Positions 56,766 through 64,000 of a stretch of 64,000 nt of DNA are shown one piece after another (the first letter of the stretch is position 1; every line of letters begins with the position of its first letter). Below the pieces are notes generated by a model. It had not been told where the DNA came from and searched no databases. It saw only the letters and a program-made list of their open reading frames with translations. The position numbers and the translations under genes are program-made. The DNA comes from Candidatus Tisiphia endosymbiont of Melanophora roralis. Lineage in GTDB: Bacteria; Pseudomonadota; Alphaproteobacteria; Rickettsiales; Rickettsiaceae. The DNA lies in assembly GCF_964026575.1 (NCBI RefSeq), contig NZ_OZ032161.1, forward strand, positions 124,001 to 188,000, given 5' to 3'.

Positions 56766-58208
56766 TCATCTTTCCAACGCATTGTAATCATTCATTACTT
56801 TACGATATTGTAATATATTATATTGCGATTGTTGTTGCTCATTACCAGTTTTAACATCCATGGCAAGATAACAAAAGCTCTCGGTTATATCAGTTGCTCT
56901 AGATGAATTAGAATGCACTCCTCTTTTTGTAGCATCAAACTCGAAAAGTCCGTTAATGCCACGTTGACATTTTTGGGCGTCGATGCGGCATTTACTGAGT
57001 AGTATTCTTGCCTTGGTTATCATTTCTTCCCGTAAATATTTCCTACCAATAGCAAAAGGCGAGAAGCCTACTTTCTCTGCTACCTCATTAGCTTGTTGTA
57101 ATCTTGTATCCAAAGTTGGCATTTGCCTTCGACTCATATCATGGGGCAATACATTGCGTCCATATTGATAAGGTCTAGTTCTTAAATGCGTCAAGTAAAA
57201 CTCTAAATCCTTACCCCTGTTCATATAAAAGTCAATAATATCGATAGAATCTTTTTTTTCTTGAACAAACCAAATAACCGTATAATCAACAATCCCTATA
57301 TCCCAGTAAGTATGAACCTGATAGGCTGGGTCATATGGCACATAGCCAATACGCCCCTGACTTTCAGCTAGTCGTAACTGTTCAACAAAAGTACCACCTT
57401 GATCAGCTCTCTTGTAACGATAAGCAGCAAAGTCACAATAAAACTCTCTTTGAATCTCTTCGTTACTCATGTCGACTGAAGTCAACTTGTTTTTATCAAC
57501 TAATGGCTGCCCCTCATGATCAGTAGTATCTTCAATAGTTTTTATTTGGCAAAATACTTCCGGACTATCTTGGTATTTCCGGTATAATTCTTCACCATGT
57601 ACAAGTTTTGGATTATCAGAAGGGGTATACAAATAAAGCAACCAGCCATTATTACGAATTACCATCGGCTCTATAACGCAACTCATAGCTCGTGGATCAT
57701 GATAAGAATACTCTGAGATAACTGCTCCTTTAATACCACTACCCCTGATAGTGGCATAACGATCGCTACCAACAAACTGAATCACTGAACCATTTTTAAA
57801 TAATATCCGTTGCTTATATTGCTGACTACGAGCAATAATCCCTTTAGGAATAAATGACATATAAGGACGCCCCGATAATGTCATACCATCCCATATGCTC
57901 ATTTTAGCTTGATTATAGGTAGGATAGACATACCAATAAATGCCAACTTCTCGAATAGCACTAGCAGTGATCCAGTTAATACCCATAATATCCTTACCAG
58001 CTCTTCTATGCCAAATGGCTATAGCTTTCTTACCACCGCTATATAAATACCTCCACAAAGGCAACTGAAATGGATAGGGTGACCAATCCACCGGAAATTT
58101 AAGACTTTTAGAAGCAGAGCTAGAAAGCTCTTTGCTGGCTTTAGCTTTACTAATAGTTTTCATCACTTTGGTCTTACTGTCCTTTGGCAAGTGCATATTC
58201 TGCTTCAT
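56766..58208 (-). CDS. terL: Terminase large subunit
   Basis: 480 residues. Packaging ATPase-nuclease: the modified Walker A is AIWHRRAGKDIMGI, the Walker B region contains GAVISEYSYHDP, and the nuclease domain starts YQVHTYWDIGIVDYTVIWF. Also YPFQLPLWRYLYSGGKKAIA. Translates concatemeric DNA into the procapsid. Its start overlaps terS by 35 bp. Confidence 0.93.
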   Translation of the reverse strand: MKQNMHLPKDSKTKVMKTISKAKASKELSSSASKSLKFPVDWSPYPFQLPLWRYLYSGGKKAIAIWHRRAGKDIMGINWITASAIREVGIYWYVYPTYNQAKMSIWDGMTLSGRPYMSFIPKGIIARSQQYKQRILFKNGSVIQFVGSDRYATIRGSGIKGAVISEYSYHDPRAMSCVIEPMVIRNNGWLLYLYTPSDNPKLVHGEELYRKYQDSPEVFCQIKTIEDTTDHEGQPLVDKNKLTSVDMSNEEIQREFYCDFAAYRYKRADQGGTFVEQLRLAESQGRIGYVPYDPAYQVHTYWDIGIVDYTVIWFVQEKKDSIDIIDFYMNRGKDLEFYLTHLRTRPYQYGRNVLPHDMSRRQMPTLDTRLQQANEVAEKVGFSPFAIGRKYLREEMITKARILLSKCRIDAQKCQRGINGLFEFDATKRGVHSNSSRATDITESFCYLAMDVKTGNEQQQSQYNILQYRKVMNDYNALER

Positions 58209-58716
58209 ACGATTCTATTTCAAAATTAGTTACATCTATCATCTTTGCTATTTCTCGGGCTTTTGCTGCCTGTTCAGCTTCATCACTATTTTTCCTATGG
58301 TAACTAGCATCATGCTTCCTTGTTTGATATTTTTGCGAATTGGCTTTAAGATATTCCAGCAAAGACTTAGAGCAATATTTTTTCTTAGTAGCTATTGCCT
58401 GATTATCCTTGTTATAAGTCACTTCCTCATAACCGTTAATTGCCCTATCATATAACACCCCTTCTGCTCTATCTACCGCAATGGCTAAAGCTAAATTGAC
58501 GCATTTGGTTAAATATTTATCGCTATTAATAACTCGGTGCAACCTAAGTGGTGAAATACAATCAGCCTTCTTAGCTGCAATAACGATGTTACCATGTTCA
58601 CAAAGATATAATAGGAAATTAGAGATATCATCTATTGAGCCAAACTTACTAATGCTACTAGATGATATCTTTGCTAAATATTTTTCAAACAAACCATAAT
58701 TTTTGATCATGTACAT
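58174..58716 (-). CDS. terS: Terminase small subunit
   Basis: 180 residues. Contains an HTH-type start (NIVIAAKKADCISPLRLHRV) and the terminase small-subunit signature VDRAEGVLYDRAINGYEEVT followed by YCSKSLLEYLKANSQKYQTR. It recognises phage DNA for packaging. First gene of the virion module. Confidence 0.85.
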   Translation of the reverse strand: MYMIKNYGLFEKYLAKISSSSISKFGSIDDISNFLLYLCEHGNIVIAAKKADCISPLRLHRVINSDKYLTKCVNLALAIAVDRAEGVLYDRAINGYEEVTYNKDNQAIATKKKYCSKSLLEYLKANSQKYQTRKHDASYHRKNSDEAEQAAKAREIAKMIDVTNFEIESYEAEYALAKGQ

Positions 58717-59440
58717 CTCTTTAAAAATTCCTTATAATTCCCTTTATTATAGCTGATTTTCAGGTTTTTTACCAATTAATTAATTGAAAATATCCCCCTT
58801 ATATTTTGCAGTGTATCACAACTAAAAATTGCTGTCAATGCTTTATTTTCTATTTTATTGTTATTTTTTTTTAAGATATAAAAAATTGACAAAAGTGAAA
58901 ATTTTTAATAACAAGTGATTAATTACCTCAAAAAAATTTTTCGCGTGACGCCCCCTATACCCCATTTTGCATAGCTACCACCCCCCGGGTGATTCCGCGA
59001 ACAATTTTTGCCAAAAAATGTAAAAAACTGATAAAAATCGTACAAAATCTTGGCAAAATAGCTATAGATGGTGAATTTAGTATAACCCCACCTTCTTCAT
59101 AAGAAGATAGTGATGTATCCACAAGGTGCATTACTCTCATCTTCTCTAAGTTCAAATAACCTTCTGTAGTGTTTTTATAGTGTTTTCAACCCTAATTAAA
59201 TAATTCTTGATTATTATTAACTTCTTTGTAATCATTCTTTTTTCTCAACTAATACAATTAGTTTCATCAACTTAACTACCAATTCAAATTTTTGTTTATT
59301 ATTGCAATAATACCTTAAAATTTCGCAAATACAGACTCGTACAATAGTGTTATTTGTTTTTAACATACCTTTTAATAGCTAAAAATTAAAATCCTCTTAT
59401 AAACATATTTAAAATAGCTTTAAATGCTATTTGCCATAGC
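58717..59440. other. 724-bp non-coding region between rep-type gene and terS
   Basis: I see no convincing gene. The stretch 58800-58930 is extremely AT-rich, followed by an island gcgtgacgccccctatacc and ccaccccccgggtgattcc near 58943-58995, unlike its surroundings. It could hold an origin, a packaging site or a promoter, but I find no clear iterons. The minus frame at 58955-59155 is not convincing. Confidence 0.4.
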
Positions 59441-61249
59441 TTACAGTCCAGCCATTCTATCAACTTTCATTAACTCAAAAGTATAATTCAGTTTACTGCA
59501 CGCATCTTCCAAAGCTCTCCTGTAATTACTCTTAATCCAATCCCCAATAAAGGCAGTAGCTGGTTTGAGAATAAGCTTATTGCAAGTCGTATCTTCTTCA
59601 ATTGCTTCTAACTTGCTAAACCAAGCTTTGTCCAAGTGTTCACCGTATAATTTTAACAAATATTTCCTTACTTTATACCATACTGACTCTGGATTTAGTC
59701 CACTTAGCTCTAAATCATAATCCGATACCTCTCTTTTGTTGGTAATACGCAATTGCTGAACATCTTTGCCATATACCTCTGCTACTATCTTGAGTAATGT
59801 GCATTTGTCAGTTTCTGACAAAGAGATATCCGCTAGATCAATCTTGTATTCATCGTCACATACTCCAAAAAAACTGCACCTCTTCAGCAATTGATAAGCA
59901 GTGCTAGGCTGATGCTCCTCAAAAGCTTCAACAATCTTACGTTGCAACTGATTCAGTGGTTTAACGCCCTTACTATCTTTTACCTTTTGCAAATAAGCCT
60001 TTCTTGCCCTAGTAGCATTGTTCAGATCGAAGTTAAAGTTTGGGTTATTTACCTTCTCTGGTGGACGCATTTCATGAATCAAAGTTTTTTTCATGTAATT
60101 CAGTACTGCTTGCTTGCAGGCAAAGAGACGATTAGGAGAGTCCACGCTATGTTTAATCAATAGCTTGTTGACAAAACTCAATTCGTAATTACGACCTGTT
60201 TGCCTTTTTAGCCAATCAGCATCTTCTCCGCTCAATGGGTAAAACATCTCTAGCTTCCTAGGTGAATACCAGCCTTTAGCCTGTTTGGTAATATCACTGA
60301 GCCACCTAGGCAATTTCCCACTAGCTTCTTGCTCAGACCCGCTACCTCCTGAATACCCGTCTGTTGAATCGGAATCTGAATCGTAATCTGACTCGTCATC
60401 AGTTGGAGCTGCCTTAGAGGAATTGCAGGGTAACGTTTCATTTACTGAGTTTACCGTTGTCTCCATAGGTAAATTAAAACTTTTTTCTTCAGTTGACTCA
60501 AGCTTTGGTAAACTTTTTTCACCTGAACTTACCGTTATCTCCGGCGATGAATCAAAGCTTTGCTCCGTAGTTGACTCAACTTCTGATAAACTTTGTTCAC
60601 CTCTTTTTGTCGTTACCTCAAGTGGTAAATTAACGTTTTGTTCCTCAGTTGATTCAGACTCTGACACAGTTTGTCCACAGACTTGTCCACAATTTTCTTG
60701 ATTTTTTCCATATCTAGATATTATAGATATATTATATATAGATGTGTTTTTTTGAAAATTTTTTACAGTTGGGTGGTAATTTTTTTCCGGTTGACCGGAA
60801 ATTTTTTGCTGGTTAGGTAGAATATTTGTACGATTAACGTGATAAGAAGTATCATTAGCTTTACGAAAATTTATAAATTTCTTAAGAAGTTTGATAGATA
60901 AAATATTACGGCATTTTAGGTTATGTTTGACCGTAGTAATCAAAGTGTGATAAATGAACCCACTTGTTTGTAATTCTATTAGACATTGTTTAACCCGTCT
61001 TTGGCAAACTCCTAGCTCTTTCTCGAAAAAATGATAGCCTTCTTGTAATTCTTGTATATTGTTGTAGCTATCAGTTTTCGTGCAAGAAACTATCAACGAT
61101 AAAAGTTGACGAGATGTTTTACTTAATTGTTTGCCACAATTATTGGTAAGATTTCGCCACTCAGGTGGGACAAAATTACCGACTATATTATAGAAAATAG
61201 TATCAGGATTTTCAATTAAGTTGTCGGAAAAAATTAACGATTCTGTCAT
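59441..61249 (-). CDS. DnaA N-domain replication-type protein
   Basis: 602 residues. N-terminal winged-helix/HTH region (GKQLSKTSRQLLSLIVSCTK, ELGVCQRRVKQCLIELQTSG). Three 26-residue tandem repeats about residues 196-275 (SEVESTTEQSFDSSPEITVS and variants), an acidic linker DYDSDSDSTDGYSGGSGS, and a C-terminal DnaA_N-like domain (522-602, VWYKVRKYLLKLYGEHLDKA, LILKPATAFIGDWIKSNYRR). No AAA+ or DnaA DNA-binding domain. Similar architectures are known from rickettsial plasmids and phage-like elements, suggesting a replication initiator. Confidence 0.7.
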   Translation of the reverse strand: MTESLIFSDNLIENPDTIFYNIVGNFVPPEWRNLTNNCGKQLSKTSRQLLSLIVSCTKTDSYNNIQELQEGYHFFEKELGVCQRRVKQCLIELQTSGFIYHTLITTVKHNLKCRNILSIKLLKKFINFRKANDTSYHVNRTNILPNQQKISGQPEKNYHPTVKNFQKNTSIYNISIISRYGKNQENCGQVCGQTVSESESTEEQNVNLPLEVTTKRGEQSLSEVESTTEQSFDSSPEITVSSGEKSLPKLESTEEKSFNLPMETTVNSVNETLPCNSSKAAPTDDESDYDSDSDSTDGYSGGSGSEQEASGKLPRWLSDITKQAKGWYSPRKLEMFYPLSGEDADWLKRQTGRNYELSFVNKLLIKHSVDSPNRLFACKQAVLNYMKKTLIHEMRPPEKVNNPNFNFDLNNATRARKAYLQKVKDSKGVKPLNQLQRKIVEAFEEHQPSTAYQLLKRCSFFGVCDDEYKIDLADISLSETDKCTLLKIVAEVYGKDVQQLRITNKREVSDYDLELSGLNPESVWYKVRKYLLKLYGEHLDKAWFSKLEAIEEDTTCNKLILKPATAFIGDWIKSNYRRALEDACSKLNYTFELMKVDRMAGL

Positions 61250-61463
61250 ATTTCCTCCCTGTGAAAAACGGTTAAAAATAGACTATTTTGTAGGTCAAAT
61301 TTCAGGAAATTTGTCTGAGAAGTTACATATGAATTACATATGAAATTTTTAGTAAAGTAAGAAAATCCTGAAACCCTGATAGGGATTGGCGGGGCGTAGT
61401 GGACAATTTCAGAACCATAACAGACAGTAAATTACTTATTATTCAAACGCTTACAACCTATTA
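61250..61463. promoter_or_regulatory. Upstream region of the rep-type gene with tandem repeat
   Basis: Contains the perfect tandem direct repeat ttacatatgaa-ttacatatgaa (about 61323-61344), the dyad tttcaggaaatttg, and ccctgatagggattggcggg. These are candidate operator or iteron sites for the replication-type protein. SD ggaggaaat lies before ATG 61249. Confidence 0.45.
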
Positions 61464-63323
61464 CTAAAGCATTGTCACCTGATATTGTAAATCCATATTT
61501 TTACCACAAAAAGCTATGGAAAGTTTAATGATTTTTTTGATATGAGAATGTTCTTTTACCTTAGTATCATATTGTTTATCTATAATCTGTTTTAAGCCCA
61601 TTTGAGCTACCGAGGCTAAATCTTCAGAAGGTTTAGCGATTTTATACTCGATAATCATGGCTTTGTCACCTTTGCCAACTTTGGGGATCATGCTTACATC
61701 AGGGCGTCCATCACCTGATTCTTGTTCACTTGATATTATATAGCTCGGTGCTAACATGTTAATAATCCCTAGCATAAAGCCACTATAAAATAATTCGACC
61801 TTTTTCTCTCCCACTTGATGAAAACTAGTACTATTCAGCAGCAACTCCTGCATTCTTTGTTTAAACTCCTCTATTTTACCAGCTGGCAGTAAGCTCATTA
61901 GCGGATAATATAATGAGCTATCCATTTGTAATTGTTTGCCAAGCCATTGCAGTAATCGAGTTTCATAAATAAATTTTACTTCTTCATTTGGCGCACTTAA
62001 TTCAAAAATATTTCTTGTTGGTTCAACAACGGTAGGATTCAAATAACCACTAAATAGTAATAAGCTAAACAAACCTGAACGTGAACTAATATCACTAAAA
62101 CTTATTTGTTTCATAATAGGAGCAATAATAGCTTTACCAGCAGCCAATACTTGAATATCCTGCTGCATCTCATCTGACAATAAAACATTATCAATCCAAC
62201 CAGTACCGCCACTGTCAACCCAATAATAATCTAGTTTCCCTTTACTTGCTAAGCATTGCATGATAGACCATGGGTTATAGATAATCTCTCCACCAAAATT
62301 ATAGCCATTATACCATCTCTTAATTTCTTCTGGGTTAGTATCAAGCGGTACTTTGCTTAACAACTCTTCTACTTCTCCTGCAGTAAATCCGTAGACTTTG
62401 GCAAATGGTTCGTCTAACAAACTATACTCACGAACATTATTCAGACCAGAAAATAACTCAGCTTTAGCAATCCGCAAAATTCCTGTAATAACTCCTCGTT
62501 CGACTGGTAATTCTTGATCGCCAGTTTCCCTTTTAAAGGTAGATTTCATGATTCCACGAAAAATTTCTAACACTTTCTGAAATTCTGCCTCATGAGTACC
62601 AAACCATCTGTAAGCACTATTAATGGGTGTATCATATTCATCAATCAATACCCAAGGTTTTCTATTATAATGTTTGTAAATCAAATGGCTTAAAATAGCC
62701 AAACTATTTTTGATATTGTCTAGAGTTACCTCGCCAAATAAATATTGGTTGAAATCTGCTCGTTCATCTGATGCAAGCTTATCACTATTAGCTAAATATC
62801 TATGTGACTGAAATAATTTCCGTAACTGGCTTTTTACTCCTTGTTCGATATCGTGATAGTTTGAGCCTTCTACGCTTTTAAAAGTGATGAATATTACGGG
62901 GAATTGACCTTGATATTCCAAAATAATATGTGGATACTCAGCTACTTTGAGCTTTTGAAGTAATTTTTTTCTACCAGTTGCAAGTCCTAAATCTATTTTT
63001 CCACCTGTAAATAATTTGCTATTGTTCTGATTCTCTAATGATAAGGGATTGCCATGCTCATCTATTTCTATTTCAAAGAATCTCCTAATCATATCCATAT
63101 TCAAGCTCTTACCCCAACGTCTTGGTCGGGTGATTAGAATTACTTCTCCACTGTCTTCTAGTAATTCTTTGATCATTAAGCTTTTATCAACAAATACATC
63201 ACTATTTAACAATAATGTTTTAAAATCATCAGTACCTACCCTCATTCTAGGTAGATTACTATTATCCTTAACAGAATCAGTATCTTTAAATTGTATATTA
63301 GTATCCAAAAGTTTAACTATCAT
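61464..63323 (-). CDS. AAA-ATPase-like/PD-(D/E)XK nuclease protein
   Basis: 619 residues. N-terminal AAA-ATPase_like domain: RVGTDDFKTLLLNSDVFVDK, Walker A VILITRPRRWGKSLNMDMIR (61-80), Walker B-type WVLIDEYDTPINSAYRWFG. The C-terminal PDDEXK_9 domain has DGRPDVSMIP and KAMIIEYKIAK with the catalytic D and E-x-K. DUF1703-type proteins are abundant in intracellular bacteria and amoebal symbionts; biological role unsettled. An internal Met (MRVGTDD, residue 27) is an alternative start. Confidence 0.88.
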   Translation of the reverse strand: MIVKLLDTNIQFKDTDSVKDNSNLPRMRVGTDDFKTLLLNSDVFVDKSLMIKELLEDSGEVILITRPRRWGKSLNMDMIRRFFEIEIDEHGNPLSLENQNNSKLFTGGKIDLGLATGRKKLLQKLKVAEYPHIILEYQGQFPVIFITFKSVEGSNYHDIEQGVKSQLRKLFQSHRYLANSDKLASDERADFNQYLFGEVTLDNIKNSLAILSHLIYKHYNRKPWVLIDEYDTPINSAYRWFGTHEAEFQKVLEIFRGIMKSTFKRETGDQELPVERGVITGILRIAKAELFSGLNNVREYSLLDEPFAKVYGFTAGEVEELLSKVPLDTNPEEIKRWYNGYNFGGEIIYNPWSIMQCLASKGKLDYYWVDSGGTGWIDNVLLSDEMQQDIQVLAAGKAIIAPIMKQISFSDISSRSGLFSLLLFSGYLNPTVVEPTRNIFELSAPNEEVKFIYETRLLQWLGKQLQMDSSLYYPLMSLLPAGKIEEFKQRMQELLLNSTSFHQVGEKKVELFYSGFMLGIINMLAPSYIISSEQESGDGRPDVSMIPKVGKGDKAMIIEYKIAKPSEDLASVAQMGLKQIIDKQYDTKVKEHSHIKKIIKLSIAFCGKNMDLQYQVTML

Positions 63324-63513
63324 ACTAGTTGATTATATTTGAAAATTACCATAAAGCCTTATATCTAACAAATTGTAGCACAAATAAGCTAGCATCACTA
63401 GTAATTTAAGCAAATACATAATTACATCTCGTGACAACATCGCCTAATTTATCCATATTTTAAAAAAATATTGGATAAGGATTAAGATATTTTTCTAAAG
63501 TAGGATGCTTGGT

Positions 63514-63774
63514 TCATCCCATTTTTACAGGTACGTCAAATAAACGACCCGGTGAAAAACTTCTGCCAAAATGCCGCAAGCCCGGTACTATAATTTTGAC
63601 TACAGCTATCCCTGTATCCTTTCTAGTTTGGTTAATATAATAAGCTTCTAGCCCGGCTTTTTTCACAATATTTATGCAATTTTCTAAAGTATTGCTGTCC
63701 TTTACTGTACTGAAATCATAATTAATGTTATCCTTAGGTAATAAATATGGTTCTGATACTGTCTTAAGAGTCAA
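63514..63774 (-). pseudogene. YcaO-domain cyclodehydratase remnant
   Basis: About 86 codons with IVKKAGLEAYYINQTRKDTG and IVPGLRHFGRSFSPGRLFDV, the characteristic C-terminal YcaO pattern. The frame stops at TGA where a Trp is expected (VPVKMG-stop); in-frame codons beyond it read TKHPTLEKYLNPYPIFF, the usual family end. The N-terminal majority is missing, replaced by an ISAs1 copy. YcaO enzymes make azoline rings or thioamides in peptides. Confidence 0.7.
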
Positions 63775-63785
63775 GGATTAAAGAT

Positions 63786-64000
63786 CAGGGTAATTTAAAG
63801 TCACAATCTGAGGTTGCAGAATAAAGTATAAACAGATTGTTTGTAATGACTATAATATTCCCTAGTTTCAGTAATTTTAGCAGAAATAGTAGCTATTATT
63901 GATATAACAAAACTCCGTAATAATGATAAAACTATAGGTGCATTATCTTTCCGAATTGTTGATTTATCTTCCATAAATACCCTGTCTTTTACCCAATTTA
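63786..64000 (-). mobile_element. ISAs1-family element, 3' part, runs off the window
   Basis: Begins at the end cagggtaatttaaagtcaca (63786). The reverse strand encodes NWVKDRVFMEDKSTIRKDNA, then VLSLLRSFVISIIATISAKI and ETREYYSHYKQSVYTLFCN, homologous to the ISAs1 fragment at 13341-13581. The rest of the element is outside the window. Confidence 0.8.

Noticed and set aside
58955-59155. 66-codon minus-strand frame in the 724-bp gap
   Set aside because: No RBS, odd composition and no recognisable domain; treated as non-coding.

Overview
The window is AT-rich chromosomal DNA of an obligate intracellular alphaproteobacterium of the order Rickettsiales, most likely Rickettsia or a close sister lineage (Torix- or Megaira-like). 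The evidence is the housekeeping genes (lgt, pgpA, lysC, rplU-rpmA, an isc cluster with two cysteine desulfurases, lptD-surA-rsmA, sdhB, tilS-ftsH), the 144-bp rickettsial palindromic elements (RPEs), one of them in frame inside tilS, and the very heavy load of insertion sequences. No species is assigned.

Layout. 1-500: tRNA-Arg(ACG) and a palindromic repeat. 508-13605: a nest of insertion sequences inside an ISAs1-family element that still has 18-bp inverted ends and a 9-bp target duplication. IS481, IS1634, IS4, IS110, IS5 and IS630 members lie inside it, and so do four ordinary genes (MidA-like methyltransferase, lgt, an MscS channel, a class II aldolase). 13.6-16.2 kb: pgpA, lysC, rpmA, rplU with a clear sigma-70 promoter. 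16.5-22.7 kb: an accessory island with a small membrane protein, an XRE regulator and a three-gene overlapping operon (helical protein, degenerate histidine-kinase-like membrane protein, STAND/NB-ARC-TPR NTPase with a signal peptide). 22.9-36.9 kb: mainly core genes. The iscR promoter carries a near-consensus IscR operator, and RPEs and nested palindromes fill the gaps.

37.8-58.7 kb: a decayed podovirus-like (T7-like) virion module read on the minus strand in the order terS, terL, coiled-coil protein, portal, Bbp19-like protein, scaffold, capsid, small acidic protein, tail tube A, tail tube B, lipoprotein, internal virion proteins. It is broken by an IS605 element (itself split by IS5 copies), an IS4-type element (itself split by IS1634), an Rpn-family nuclease gene and an IS4/RPE junction. 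Upstream lie a DnaA_N-domain replication-type protein (59.4-61.2 kb) and an AAA-ATPase/PD-(D/E)XK protein (61.5-63.3 kb). The window ends in a YcaO-domain remnant next to an ISAs1 copy that runs off the edge.

How it works together. The core genes cover lipoprotein maturation, phospholipid and amino-acid synthesis, ribosome building, Fe-S assembly, outer-membrane biogenesis, respiration and membrane proteolysis. Repeats and IS copies have repeatedly recombined: several full-length IS copies lack target duplications and have unrelated flanks. The best candidates for new biology are the HK-like/exported STAND operon and the IS110 leader with its possible bridge RNA. All assignments come from reading the sequence; no database search was run.
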